Below, one piece after another: positions 18,528-27,552 of a stretch of 64,000 nt of DNA. The DNA comes from Acetobacterium sp965140355 (GTDB taxonomy: Bacteria; Bacillota; Clostridia; Eubacteriales; Eubacteriaceae), in NCBI GenBank assembly GCA_965140355.1, contig OZ223195.1, positions 62,001-126,000 of the forward strand, written 5' to 3'. Position numbers and translations under genes: made by a program. Positions within the stretch are counted from its first letter, which is position 1; every line of letters starts with the position of its first letter. A model generated the notes under the pieces. That model was not told the origin of the DNA. It ran no database searches and saw only the letters and a list, made by a program, of their open reading frames with translations.

Positions 18528-18707
18528 GCACAATCTAATCTGATTTTGAAATTCATCTGGATTATCCATATGAACCAGGTTAATTGAATCTTAATTTATA
18601 ACTTATTTAATTTTTATGATAGTGCTATGATGAAATAAACTAACTTAAGAGTGATGTTCATTTTATTTGATAAGGCGTTGTCGATCGATCAAAAGGGAGG
18701 CAATAAG

Positions 18708-19919
18708 GTGTTTATAGCCAGACAACCAATTTTTAATGAGCAGTTGGAAGTATACGGGTATGAGCTGCTTTTTCGACTTACACATCAATCCAATCAATTT
18801 GGCGGTGTTTCCTCTACAGGTGCGACGGCTGCTGTTATAACTGGATTATTTGAATCTGGGATTGAAAATATTGTAGAAGATAAGTTCGCTTTCATAAATT
18901 TTGATGAAATATTTATTCATTCCAACGCTATAGAGCTGATAAAACCTGACCAACTAGTTGTAGAAATGCTCGAAAAAATTAAAATTAATGATGCTTTAGT
19001 GGAACGTTTGAAAACAATTAAAGAGAAGGGGTATAAAATAGCCTTAGATGATTTCGAAGAAGATTATCAAAGTTATCCGCTAACTTCGTTAGCGGATATC
19101 ATTAAGTATGATTTAATAATAACACCATTGGAAACAATTGAAAATGATGTTATGTTAGCGATCAAACAGGGCAAGATTCTTTTAGCGGAAAAGGTGGAAA
19201 CTCAAAATGAATTTAGACAAGCCAAGCATATGGGTTTTTCGCTTTTTCAAGGTTATTTTTTTAGCAAACCTATTATTGCGGGTTATTCTGCCAGTAAATC
19301 ACTTACAAAAAATCAATACTTTCTATTAATTTCAGAGTTAAAAAAAGAAGATCCTTCTTACAATGTTTTGGCCGACCTTATTCAGCAGGATGTTACTTTG
19401 GCCTATCAGGTTGTTCGAATGGCCAGCGTTCGAGCAAAACATGATTTTGTAAATTCAATACAATTTGCTTTGACTTATATTGGTCTTAATAAGATTGAAC
19501 GTTGGCTTAGTATTTTAATGTTACATGATCTGGTAAAAGACAAACCCCTTGAACTGATGAAAGTATCTATTATTCGTAGTCGTTTTGCAGAATCATTAGC
19601 AAGACGTGCGGAGATGACAGTCTCTTCGCAACACGAAGCGTCGATGATGGGCTTATTTAGTGTACTAGATGGGATTTTAGATCAATCGATGGATGATGCT
19701 CTCAAGGGAATTAGTATACCACCCTCAATTTACGATGCCCTGCTTAAAGAAAGGGGATTTTTGTATCCCATTTATCAATTGATGTTAGCTTATGAAAAAG
19801 GCAATTGGGAAACTACCTTTCGAGTTTCACAAGAATTAAATATTGAAGAGCATACTCTCTATCATGATTATCTAAAATCAATACAATGGGCTCAAGAAAT
19901 TCTTTTAAGTATTTCTTGA
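18708..19919 (+). CDS. EAL and HDOD domain signalling protein (YuxH-like), copy 1
   Basis: A 403-residue COG3434-type protein: an EAL-like domain (about 1-205) followed by an HDOD domain (about 210-403). The EAL motif reads YELLFR with the Glu kept. NFDE, VVEML, LDDF, IKYD and AEKVET match the other metal or c-di-GMP residues, but the usual GTG after DDF is replaced by EED, so catalysis is uncertain. The start is GTG 18708, seven bases after GGGAGG, giving VFIARQPIF exactly as in copy 2; the ATG at 18651 is not used. HDOD domains usually mediate protein signalling output. Confidence 0.9.
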   Translation: MFIARQPIFNEQLEVYGYELLFRLTHQSNQFGGVSSTGATAAVITGLFESGIENIVEDKFAFINFDEIFIHSNAIELIKPDQLVVEMLEKIKINDALVERLKTIKEKGYKIALDDFEEDYQSYPLTSLADIIKYDLIITPLETIENDVMLAIKQGKILLAEKVETQNEFRQAKHMGFSLFQGYFFSKPIIAGYSASKSLTKNQYFLLISELKKEDPSYNVLADLIQQDVTLAYQVVRMASVRAKHDFVNSIQFALTYIGLNKIERWLSILMLHDLVKDKPLELMKVSIIRSRFAESLARRAEMTVSSQHEASMMGLFSVLDGILDQSMDDALKGISIPPSIYDALLKERGFLYPIYQLMLAYEKGNWETTFRVSQELNIEEHTLYHDYLKSIQWAQEILLSIS

Positions 19920-19990
19920 GGTTGTAGTGTAATAGATTAGTTATGGTTAGCGAAATAATTTAAGCGAATAAAATTAATTATGCAAAAATC

Positions 19991-20019
19991 TTGTGTTAAA
20001 TGAAACAAAATGATACAAT
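19991..20019 (+). promoter_or_regulatory. Promoter of the second EAL-HDOD gene
   Basis: TTGTGT (19991-19996), 17-base spacer, TACAAT (20014-20019). The second paralogue can therefore be expressed separately from the first. Confidence 0.5.
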
Positions 20020-20083
20020 CATACCATTGTAAATTATGATCATTTCATTATAAAGAATAGATGAAGATTATTCTGGAGGTCCT

Positions 20084-21292
20084 ATGTTTATCGCAAGGCA
20101 ACCTATTTTTAATAACGAGCTTGAAGTCTATGGATATGAGCTGCTCTTTCGGCTCAATAGCAACTCAACCCAATTTGGAGGGATTTCATCTCAGGGGGCA
20201 ACGGCGATGGTCATTACAGGTTTATTTGAATCTGGCCTTGACAGTCTTATTGAAGATAAAATAGCCTTTATTAATTTTGATGAAATATTTATTCATTCTA
20301 ATGCACTTGAATTAATTAAACCTGAGCGGATGATTGTTGAGATGCTTGAAAATATTGAAGTAAGTAGTCATCTTGTGGATCGATTAACAGCTATTAAGAA
20401 AATAGGATACAGCATTGCTTTAGATGATTTTGCTCAAACTTATCAAACTTATCCGCTTACGCCATTGGCGGATATTATAAAATATGACATCATGGTCACG
20501 CCTCTGGATACGATCGTTTCTGATGTTGCTACCGGTATTGCACAGGGAAAGATCTTGCTGGCAGAAAAAGTTGAAACCCTTGAAGAGTTTTTAAAGGCTA
20601 AAGAAATGGGATTTAAATTATTTCAGGGGTATTTTTTCAGTAAGCCCAGTATTGCAGGACGATCATTTAGTACCTCGCCATCGCAGATTCAATATCTGCG
20701 TTTAATGGCTGAAATTAATAAAGATGAACCATCCTTTGATTTGCTGGCGAATCTCATCGAACAAGATGTTACATTATCTTACCGATTATTAAGATTAGCT
20801 AGTTTTCGAGCTGGAAGTGAATTGATTAGTTCTATTAAATTTGCGCTTAGTTACATTGGACTAAGAGAATTTGAACGGTGGATTAGCATTTTAATGATTC
20901 ATGATTTAGGAAAAAACAAACCGGAAGAACTTATTAAAATATCACTCATTCGCACACGTTTTGCAGAATCTCTTGCGAAGCGAGCAAAGATGATACAATT
21001 CGAGCATGAATCTGCCCTAATGGGTTTATTTAGTATTCTCGATGCAATTTTGGATCAACCGATGTCTGAAGTGCTTTCAGAGGTTTCGTTACCACAGTCG
21101 ATATTGGAGGTACTCATTTATGGTGAGGGTATATTATTTCCTATTTATGAACTAATGATTTCTTATGAACAAGGAAATTGGCCTGTTGTTGAGGCCATTT
21201 CGGAAACATTAAATATTGAAGATTACTCTATCTATCATGCTTATCGTGAGGCTATTAAATGGGCGAATGATGTTATTTTGAATATCACCTAG
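20084..21292 (+). CDS. EAL and HDOD domain signalling protein (YuxH-like), copy 2
   Basis: A 402-residue paralogue of the preceding gene, similar along its whole length and starting MFIARQPIFN. It has the same retained acidic residues (YELLFR, NFDE, LDDF, AEKVET) and the same loss of the GTG loop (DDFAQT). The ATG at 20084 follows TGGAGG. The two genes are a tandem duplication that has diverged to roughly two thirds identity by eye. The C-terminal HDOD half varies most near residues 290-330. Likely cytosolic; partners unknown. Confidence 0.9.
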   Translation: MFIARQPIFNNELEVYGYELLFRLNSNSTQFGGISSQGATAMVITGLFESGLDSLIEDKIAFINFDEIFIHSNALELIKPERMIVEMLENIEVSSHLVDRLTAIKKIGYSIALDDFAQTYQTYPLTPLADIIKYDIMVTPLDTIVSDVATGIAQGKILLAEKVETLEEFLKAKEMGFKLFQGYFFSKPSIAGRSFSTSPSQIQYLRLMAEINKDEPSFDLLANLIEQDVTLSYRLLRLASFRAGSELISSIKFALSYIGLREFERWISILMIHDLGKNKPEELIKISLIRTRFAESLAKRAKMIQFEHESALMGLFSILDAILDQPMSEVLSEVSLPQSILEVLIYGEGILFPIYELMISYEQGNWPVVEAISETLNIEDYSIYHAYREAIKWANDVILNIT

Positions 21293-21321
21293 ACGTCGTT
21301 TAATCGAACATCAATAAAATG

Positions 21322-21371
21322 CGGAACTGTTTAAGTCAGAGCTAACTGACACGGGAACAGTTCTTTTTTTA
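21322..21371 (+). terminator. Intrinsic terminator after the EAL-HDOD pair
   Basis: Outer stem GAACTGTT (from 21324)/AACAGTTC (to about 21363), with an inner GTCAG/CTGAC hairpin, then a run of seven T. Confidence 0.85.
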
Positions 21372-21422
21372 TCTAAATTAAAAACTATCTACAACTAAAA
21401 TTGTGCGGGTTACCTTTAAATC

Positions 21423-21432
21423 GTAAGCGTCC
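21423..21432 (+). repeat. IS66 left inverted repeat (core)
   Basis: GTAAGCGTCC, matching the reverse complement of the right end at 24022-24031. Confidence 0.93.
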
Positions 21433-21549
21433 AATAAACGCATGGATTTAAAACATTTCAAAAACATGAGACAATAGACTTAAAACAGAACTTTTAGTGT
21501 TTTCAGAGTAACTCTGAAAATACTAAAAGTATGAAGGGAGAGTTTTATC

Positions 21550-21912
21550 ATGGCACTTATGAAGTCCACACAGCACGTCATTCAAAAGGAAAAATGGCAG
21601 GCAATGATCCAGGAACGGAAAGAAAGCGGGCTGTCGATAAAAGCATGGTGTGAAAAGAATCAGGTTTCCGAAGCCAGTTATTATTATTGGCTGAAAACAA
21701 TCCGCGAAGATGCGCTGGTTCGAGCAGGCTCGCTTGCCATTACTGGTTGCCCCGAGTTTGCTGAAATTATGGCAAAACCAACGGAAACGGAAAAGCAATC
21801 GCAGGGAATCTGTGCCGTTGTTTATATCAATGCATTTGAACTGGTAATCCATAACGGTGCTGATCCAATGACGCTGGAAACAACGATTCAGCTTCTCAAG
21901 CAGTCATGCTGA
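21550..21912 (+). CDS. tnpA: IS66-family accessory protein TnpA
   Basis: A 120-residue protein with an N-terminal helix-turn-helix (about residues 12-55: WQAMIQERKESGLSIKAWC, then SEASYYYWLK). It is the first of the three IS66 genes and is thought to bind the element ends and support transposition. ATG at 21550 follows GAAGGGAG. Its TGA overlaps tnpB by seven bases, the usual coupled arrangement. Confidence 0.92.
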   Translation: MALMKSTQHVIQKEKWQAMIQERKESGLSIKAWCEKNQVSEASYYYWLKTIREDALVRAGSLAITGCPEFAEIMAKPTETEKQSQGICAVVYINAFELVIHNGADPMTLETTIQLLKQSC

Positions 21913-22262
21913 TTCGTTTCCCCGACGATATCCGGATCTATATTGCCTGTGGTCATACCGATATGCGCCGACAGATTGACGGTCTGGCGGCCATCGTACA
22001 GATGAACTTTCAACTGGATCCATTTCAAAATTCGCTTTTTCTATTCTGTGGTAAAAAACGGGATCGAATAAAAGCACTCTTTTGGGAGGGGGATGGATTT
22101 CTACTGCTGTACAAGCGGCTTGAAAGTGGGATGTTCCAGTGGCCAAAATCATCGGAAGACGTCAGAGAGATTACCCCACAACAATATCGATGGCTGCTGG
22201 AAGGCCTCGCAATTGATCAAAAGAAAGTCATCCAAAATGTGAAAAACAAGCGGTTATTGTAG
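21906..22262 (+). CDS. tnpB: IS66-family accessory protein TnpB (Orf2)
   Basis: A 118-residue protein of the IS66 Orf2 family with the hallmark CGHTDMRRQIDGLA (about residues 15-28), LFLFCGKKRDRIKALFWEGDGF and LYKRLESGMFQWP. It is required for transposition in characterised IS66 elements; its biochemical role is not defined. The start ATG 21906 lies within the end of tnpA. Confidence 0.94.
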   Translation: MLIRFPDDIRIYIACGHTDMRRQIDGLAAIVQMNFQLDPFQNSLFLFCGKKRDRIKALFWEGDGFLLLYKRLESGMFQWPKSSEDVREITPQQYRWLLEGLAIDQKKVIQNVKNKRLL

Positions 22263-22371
22263 TCTGTAAAAACCCGATTTACCAACGGTTTTACAGGCTT
22301 TTTCATAGTAAAATTGGTCCGATTATGGTATAATAATTTTAACAAAATACCGATGAAAGGGCTTAGTATTA
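22263..22371 (+). promoter_or_regulatory. Internal terminator and -10 box between tnpB and tnpC
   Basis: CTGTAAAA (22264-22271) pairs with TTTTACAG (22289-22296) followed by GC and five T, a terminator. It is followed by an extended -10 (TGG then TATAAT at 22329-22334). tnpC may thus be transcribed separately and weakly. No good -35 box was found. Confidence 0.55.
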
Positions 22372-23961
22372 ATGGTTGAAAAGACGACTGAGACCACCGT
22401 TCTTCTTGAAGTCATCAAGCAACAGACTGAAACAATCACGGCGCTGAAAAACACCATCGAACAGATGAATACCGACTCAAAACTGCTTCGGGAACAGCTG
22501 GATTTTTTAACCAGAAAGCTTTTCGGTAAAAAGAGCGAAAAAACATCAGTGATAACCGGTCAAATTGTTTTGGATGGGTTGGTTTTCGGCCAGTTTGACG
22601 AAGCCGAAACCGAAGCCCGATCAGATGAAGTGGAACCAGTCATTTCTAAAAAGAAAACGCGTGCTGGTTATTCTCGTGAAAAAGCACTTGTCAATCTACC
22701 TGAAGAAGACCGGATTTATTCCCTATCCGAAGACCAGCAGATATGCCCTGTGGATGGAGCCAAACTGAATTATGCCGGGAAAAAATATTTGCGGACCGAG
22801 GTGGAACATCTTCCGGCAACATTAAAATTGATCCATATTTATCAGGAAAGTTGGGAATGTCGAACCTGCCGTAAAGAAGGCCGACCCTACCACACTCAGG
22901 CTCCAACGAACGCGCCGCTGCTCCAGCATTCCATGGCCAGTCCCTCCAGTGTTGCCTGGACCATGTATCAGAAATATGTCAACCATGTGCCGCTTTATCG
23001 ACAGGAAAAGGACTTTAAAAACCTGGGCATGGAACTTTCGCGCAGTACCTTGTCCAACTGGATTGTAAAAACATCCGATGAATGGCTTGGGGCAATGGTT
23101 TCCCGGTTTCACGAAAAGCTTCTGGCCCAAACCCATCTTCATGCCGATGAGACACCAATTCAGGTCATGAAAGAAGAAGGGCGCCCGAATAGCGCCAAAT
23201 CGTATATGTGGGTATTCACCTCCGGGTCCCGAACGGATCAGCCGATTCGGATTTTCCAGTATCGGAGCGGACGGGCCGGCAAGAATGCCGCAGATTTTTT
23301 GAGCGGTTTTAAGGGATATCTTCATACTGATGCCTACTCGGGCTATGGCGTTGTGAAAAATATCAAGCGTTGCCTGTGCTGGAGCCATGCACGGCGTTAC
23401 TTTGTCGATGCCATGCCTAAAGCCGTTAAAAGTGCGGAGGCTACCTTACCACAGCAGGGAATTGCCTATTGCAACAAACTTTTTGAGCTTGAAGAACAAC
23501 TAAAAAATTTACCGTCGGAAGAACGGCGAGTGCAGCGTCTGAAACAGGAAATACCTGTTCTGGAGGCCTTTTGGGCGTGGGTTGATACCAATCTGGAAGT
23601 GGTGTTACTCCAATCTAAACTTGGTAAAGCTCTGCAGTATGTCAAAAACCAGCAAGTCGGACTGATGTCTTACCTGGATGATGGCGGCTGCGAGATTTCA
23701 AACAATCTGGCCGAAAACAGCATCCGCCCCTTTACTGTGGGGAGGAAAAACTGGCTTTTTGCAGGCAGTCCTGCCGGTGCGAGTGCCAGCGCAATTGTTT
23801 ACTCGATTGTTGAAACAGCCAAGGCGAATCACTTAAATCCCTACAAATATCTCGAATTTCTATTTAATAATCTTCCGGCAATTCCTTTCCGTGAGAACAA
23901 AACATTGCTTGATTCGTTACTGCCATGGAATCCTAAAGTTCAGACATTGTGTAAAATATGA
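22372..23961 (+). CDS. tnpC: IS66-family DDE transposase TnpC
   Basis: A 529-residue transposase. The N-terminal leucine-zipper-like coiled coil (about 10-50) is followed by a zinc-finger region with cysteines near residues 125 and 160 (CPVDG, CRTCRKEG). The DDE catalytic core carries HADETP (first Asp near 258), HTDAYSGYG (second Asp near 320) and the Glu in NNLAENSIRPF (near 445). The C-terminal IS66 cap domain is present. The frame is unbroken, so the element is probably active. Confidence 0.96.
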   Translation: MVEKTTETTVLLEVIKQQTETITALKNTIEQMNTDSKLLREQLDFLTRKLFGKKSEKTSVITGQIVLDGLVFGQFDEAETEARSDEVEPVISKKKTRAGYSREKALVNLPEEDRIYSLSEDQQICPVDGAKLNYAGKKYLRTEVEHLPATLKLIHIYQESWECRTCRKEGRPYHTQAPTNAPLLQHSMASPSSVAWTMYQKYVNHVPLYRQEKDFKNLGMELSRSTLSNWIVKTSDEWLGAMVSRFHEKLLAQTHLHADETPIQVMKEEGRPNSAKSYMWVFTSGSRTDQPIRIFQYRSGRAGKNAADFLSGFKGYLHTDAYSGYGVVKNIKRCLCWSHARRYFVDAMPKAVKSAEATLPQQGIAYCNKLFELEEQLKNLPSEERRVQRLKQEIPVLEAFWAWVDTNLEVVLLQSKLGKALQYVKNQQVGLMSYLDDGGCEISNNLAENSIRPFTVGRKNWLFAGSPAGASASAIVYSIVETAKANHLNPYKYLEFLFNNLPAIPFRENKTLLDSLLPWNPKVQTLCKI

Positions 23962-23975
23962 TGATAAAAAGTAAC

Positions 23976-24006
23976 GGCGGCCATCTGGCCGCCATAGTTA
24001 TTTTTT
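23976..24006 (+). terminator. Hairpin at the right end of the IS66 element
   Basis: GGCGGCCA (23976-23983) and TGGCCGCC (23986-23993) form a very stable hairpin followed by a T-rich stretch (to 24006). It probably ends tnpC transcription. Confidence 0.7.
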
Positions 24007-24021
24007 GCACATGTTTTTAAA

Positions 24022-24031
24022 GGACGCTTAC
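24022..24031 (-). repeat. IS66 right inverted repeat (core)
   Basis: GGACGCTTAC, the reverse complement of the left end. Confidence 0.93.
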
Positions 24032-24032
24032 T

Positions 24033-24989
24033 TTAAATCGGGGTTAAGCGAATCATAATTAAAGAAGTGTATCCAACATAGCCTAACATCATCAAGATAC
24101 CTTCGCAGCGGCTGATTTTTTTTGAGGTATACATCATGGGAACAACAATCAGCATTGAGACAAGTAATATCCAGAGATCACTATAGTTTTCAGGACTAAT
24201 ATTAATCGGGTAAATTACACTGGAAATTCCGAGCACAAGCAGAACATTAAAAATGCAGGACCCAATAATATTCCCAACTGCAATATCATTTTCACCTTTT
24301 TTTGCTGCCATCACTGATGTAATTAGTTCAGGTAATGACGTTCCTATTGCTACAATCGTTAAACCGATGACGGTTTCAGATAAACCCATAATCGTAGCAA
24401 TTTTAATGGATCCTTTAACAACTAAATCAGCGCCTAAAATTATGGCAATAAGACCGCCAATAGTAAAAAATATACTTTTGAAAATCGGAAGGATAATAAT
24501 TCCCGTTTGCGATTCTTCATTATCACCTATTGCAATTTCAACCATCGAATAGAGATAAATGGCAAAGAACAATAGTAGAATCCATCCTTCAGATCGAGAA
24601 ATAGTACTAACTGGGTCACCATTTACTAATCCATCCATTACCATGAGCATCATTGCAATTGTAGTTAAAATGGCAAAAGGCATTTCTTTAAAAATGGTCT
24701 TTGTTTTAATGTTAATTGGTGTTATAAAAGCAGAAAGTCCTAAAATAAAAAGAATATTAACAATGTTTGAACCGATAACGTTTCCAAAAACAATGCCGTT
24801 AACTTCGTTAATTGAGCCAGAAATACTGACCGCTAATTCAGGGGCACTTGTACCAAATGCGACTAAAGTTAAACCAATGACGATGCTGGGGATATTAAGT
24901 CTTTTGGCAATGGAGGAGGAACCGTCGACAAAATAGTCGGCTCCTTTTACTAACAGAATGAGTCCAATAATTAAAAAAATAACACTCAA
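24033..24989 (-). CDS. Calcium/sodium antiporter (CaCA family, YrbG-like)
   Basis: A 318-residue integral membrane exchanger with about ten helices in two inverted halves. Each half carries the CaCA alpha-repeat signature: VAFGTSAPELAVS (near residue 45) and VAIGTSLPELITS (near 215), including the ion-coordinating Glu. It would move Ca2+ or another cation against Na+ or H+. The stop codon lies within the 8-bp duplication made by the IS66 insertion, so the protein end is unchanged, but the gene has lost its original downstream neighbour and any shared terminator. Single gene. Confidence 0.93.
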   Translation of the reverse strand: MSVIFLIIGLILLVKGADYFVDGSSSIAKRLNIPSIVIGLTLVAFGTSAPELAVSISGSINEVNGIVFGNVIGSNIVNILFILGLSAFITPINIKTKTIFKEMPFAILTTIAMMLMVMDGLVNGDPVSTISRSEGWILLLFFAIYLYSMVEIAIGDNEESQTGIIILPIFKSIFFTIGGLIAIILGADLVVKGSIKIATIMGLSETVIGLTIVAIGTSLPELITSVMAAKKGENDIAVGNIIGSCIFNVLLVLGISSVIYPINISPENYSDLWILLVSMLIVVPMMYTSKKISRCEGILMMLGYVGYTSLIMIRLTPI

Positions 24990-25305
24990 AAAATACCTCT
25001 TTCTTCAAATTAAGTTTTGATACTAGTAATTAGTTGACAGTAAAATGATAAATTACCAATCCTAAAAATACGCATTGACTGACGTAAGTTATATAAATCC
25101 ATTATAACAATAACAGCAGATTCTTAATTGGTCAATTTATTTTACAGAAAAAGTAAAAAAATTTACCCCTAACTGTTTAGAATGATTATAAAAGGTTAAA
25201 TAGTAAAATATCATGCTGTCATTCAGTAAAATTGATTAAAAATAGTAGGTTTTAAATATCTAAATCTTAATTGAGGCACATAATAAATACTAAAGGAGTG
25301 TAATA
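24990..25305. other. AT-rich divergent intergenic region
   Basis: This gap of 316 bases lies between the divergent exchanger and VOC genes. A TATAAT-like box on the minus strand (25101-25106) may serve the exchanger, but no well-spaced -35 was found. No convincing RNA structure was seen. Confidence 0.35.
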
Positions 25306-25740
25306 ATGCAGATACAACCTTATGTTAGTTTTAATGAAAATCGTCGAGGGGCTGTAGAGTTTTATGCAGATGTATTTGGTACCGATAAAACCGAAATAAT
25401 TTTGTTTGGCGAAACAGTTTCAGAATATGTGCGTAATGAATCTGATAATACGGATACATTTTTGATAAATGATGAGAAAAAACACAAAGATACAAAGGTA
25501 ATGCTTTCGGATATTCCACCGGATGAATCGAATACTCAAAGCGAAAAGATAACTTTAATTATTGTAAGTGACGATCTTGAAGAAATAAAAATTTTATATT
25601 TTAAATTAAAAGAAGGTGGAATCGTTGAAACGGAACTTCAAGAAACGTTCTGGAGTAAATATTATGGTTCTCTTATTGATAAATTTGGTGTCAGTTGGCA
25701 ATTGAATTATGATGACGGAAGGATGAAGCAAGTGTTATAA
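25306..25740 (+). CDS. VOC/PhnB-like glyoxalase-fold protein
   Basis: A 144-residue protein of the vicinal oxygen chelate superfamily, closest in look to PhnB (COG2764). The opening IQPYVSFNENRRGAVEFYADVFG is the typical first beta-alpha-beta unit, and the end (YYGSLIDKFGVSWQLNYD) is the conserved last strand pair. Such proteins bind a metal or small ligand as dimers, but the substrate of this group is not known. ATG at 25306 follows AAGGAGTG. No linked genes. Confidence 0.85.
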   Translation: MQIQPYVSFNENRRGAVEFYADVFGTDKTEIILFGETVSEYVRNESDNTDTFLINDEKKHKDTKVMLSDIPPDESNTQSEKITLIIVSDDLEEIKILYFKLKEGGIVETELQETFWSKYYGSLIDKFGVSWQLNYDDGRMKQVL

Positions 25741-25944
25741 TAGAGATAATCTTAGGCCATGTAATTCATTTGTATATTGATCATAGGTATTATTGCATCA
25801 ATATCATTGAAATACGATTTGAGAGTACGGTTTTTATTTTGCAAAGATTGAATCAACTGCTACTAATTTATTAAGTAGGTTGAAATCAAAATACATGGTT
25901 CTTAATCAGATAGTCATAAGAATAAAACAATTTATGGAGGAACC

Positions 25945-27552
25945 ATGGAACAAAAAAAGACTTTGTTATTAAGCTTATCCAGTCTTGACGAAGCGAATGA
26001 ATTTGTCCAGGAAATGCTACAGAATTATAAATGTCCAAAATCAGATAGCATACGAGCACAGCTTTTTGTGGAAGAAACGATTGTGTATTGGTTAAAAGAA
26101 GCTAAGCAAAATGAAATTTTCGAATTATCAATAAAAAAAAGATTTAAGACCATTACCTTAACGCTTAATTATCGTAGCGAACCAAAGAATCCACTCACTG
26201 CATCAGAGTCATCCGAGGATCAGGAGTTGGAATTTAGCCGAATTGGTCAGGATATATTAATTGGATTATCTTCAGTTACTTATTCTTATGAAAAAGGTAA
26301 TAATATATCATATACGTTAAAACAAAAACCACTTAATCCAGCATTAACAATAGCGATTGCTTTTGTGAGTGCGATATTATGTGGTCTCATTTTCTTGGCG
26401 GCCGCACCGGCATTAGGAAAAATGTTTGGAACGACTATTCTTACTCCGATTAGCAGTACTTTTTTTGGATTCCTAAATGCCATTGTCATTCCAGTTTTGT
26501 TTTTTTCAGCAATCGGAAGTATTTTTAATATGGATAACTTAGCTCAAATGAAAAAAATCTTCCGAATGCTATTAACATGGACAACAGCCAGTATTCTCGT
26601 TACATCAGCCGTTTCTTTGTTGGTTGCTCAAATATTTCTTCTTAGTGAAGCTTCCACTCAAACTCAGAATGCGAGTGGTGACCTATGGCAACAAATCGGC
26701 GTGATGATATTTGGAATTATTCCAACAAATGTCATCACGCCATTTTTAGATGGAAACACCCTTCAGATTATGTTTTTAGCTGTTGTTACCGGGGTCGTTA
26801 TGTTAACTTTAAATGGGCGGTTCCCGTTGATAACTAAAATTATTACCGAAAGTAATTTGATTTTTTCAACTATTCTCGATGCTGTGTGTGCATTGATGGC
26901 ATTGGTGGTATTCATTAGTATCTTAAATATGATGGTGTCTGGGGAAGGCATTGCGTTGCTGGGAGCTTTTCGATTAATCGCATTGATTTTAGGCTCTTTT
27001 CTGATTATAAACTTAATTCTTCTGGCGTCGGTTGCTATTATCGAGAAGATCTCTCTGCTCGATTATTTAAAAACAGCGGCGCCTTTTTTGCTTGTTGCGA
27101 TGTCTACAGCCAGTTCGAGTGCTGCCTTTGCCAGTCACACGGCAACTGCTTTAAGCAAACAGAAGATAAGAGATTCTGTCGTTTATTTTTCAATTCCCGT
27201 CGGAGTATTATTTAACAAACAAAATGCCATTCTACTCTTAATTCTAACGTCACTGTTTGTCGGGCGAATCTATGGCATCAATTTTACCATAGCAGAGATG
27301 ATTCCAGTAGTTGTTTTATGTATGATTCTATCTATTGCAGTACCGCCTTCTCCAGGAATGGGAGCGTTTATTTTTACTATTGTCTATAATTTATTAGGGA
27401 TTCCTCTCGAGGGATTAGCGCTTGCTGTGACAATTACTATATTTATGGATTACCCAACTACAGCAAGTCATGTTATGATTACAAATATTGGTATGCTTCA
27501 CACAGAACATTGGTTAAAAAAGCGGGAAGAGAAGACAAAGGTAACCGTTTAG
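25945..27552 (+). CDS. Dicarboxylate/amino acid:cation symporter with N-terminal ATPase-like domain
   Basis: A 535-residue protein. Residues 1-130 are soluble and resemble a degenerate GHKL ATPase fold: VEETIVYWLKEAK looks like the N-box helix and the GLSSVTYSYEKGNNISYTL segment like the final strand region. The rest (about 135-520) is an SDF-family (glutamate:Na+ type) transporter. It has a TASSSAAF reentrant hairpin (SSS), VPPSPGMG as hairpin 2 and MDYPTTASHV in the ion/substrate helix. ATG at 25945 follows TGGAGGA. The substrate is likely a dicarboxylate or amino acid; the soluble part may regulate transport, which is inference. Confidence 0.87.
   Translation: MEQKKTLLLSLSSLDEANEFVQEMLQNYKCPKSDSIRAQLFVEETIVYWLKEAKQNEIFELSIKKRFKTITLTLNYRSEPKNPLTASESSEDQELEFSRIGQDILIGLSSVTYSYEKGNNISYTLKQKPLNPALTIAIAFVSAILCGLIFLAAAPALGKMFGTTILTPISSTFFGFLNAIVIPVLFFSAIGSIFNMDNLAQMKKIFRMLLTWTTASILVTSAVSLLVAQIFLLSEASTQTQNASGDLWQQIGVMIFGIIPTNVITPFLDGNTLQIMFLAVVTGVVMLTLNGRFPLITKIITESNLIFSTILDAVCALMALVVFISILNMMVSGEGIALLGAFRLIALILGSFLIINLILLASVAIIEKISLLDYLKTAAPFLLVAMSTASSSAAFASHTATALSKQKIRDSVVYFSIPVGVLFNKQNAILLLILTSLFVGRIYGINFTIAEMIPVVVLCMILSIAVPPSPGMGAFIFTIVYNLLGIPLEGLALAVTITIFMDYPTTASHVMITNIGMLHTEHWLKKREEKTKVTV

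Larger units (their letters stand above)
21415..24039. mobile_element. IS66-family insertion sequence with target duplication
   Basis: The element proper is 21423-24031 (2609 bp). Its ends are inverted: GTAAGCGTCC at 21423-21432 and GGACGCTTAC at 24022-24031, with further partial matches inward. On both sides lies the same octamer TTTAAATC (21415-21422 and 24032-24039), the 8-bp target duplication typical of IS66. Three genes (tnpA, tnpB, tnpC) fill it. Base composition is visibly richer in G+C than the neighbours, suggesting transfer. Perfect ends and duplication argue for a recent, intact copy. Confidence 0.96.

Noticed and set aside
22822..23388. 188-codon open frame on the minus strand
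   Set aside because: It is the shadow of the IS66 transposase gene; no ribosome site and no family resemblance.
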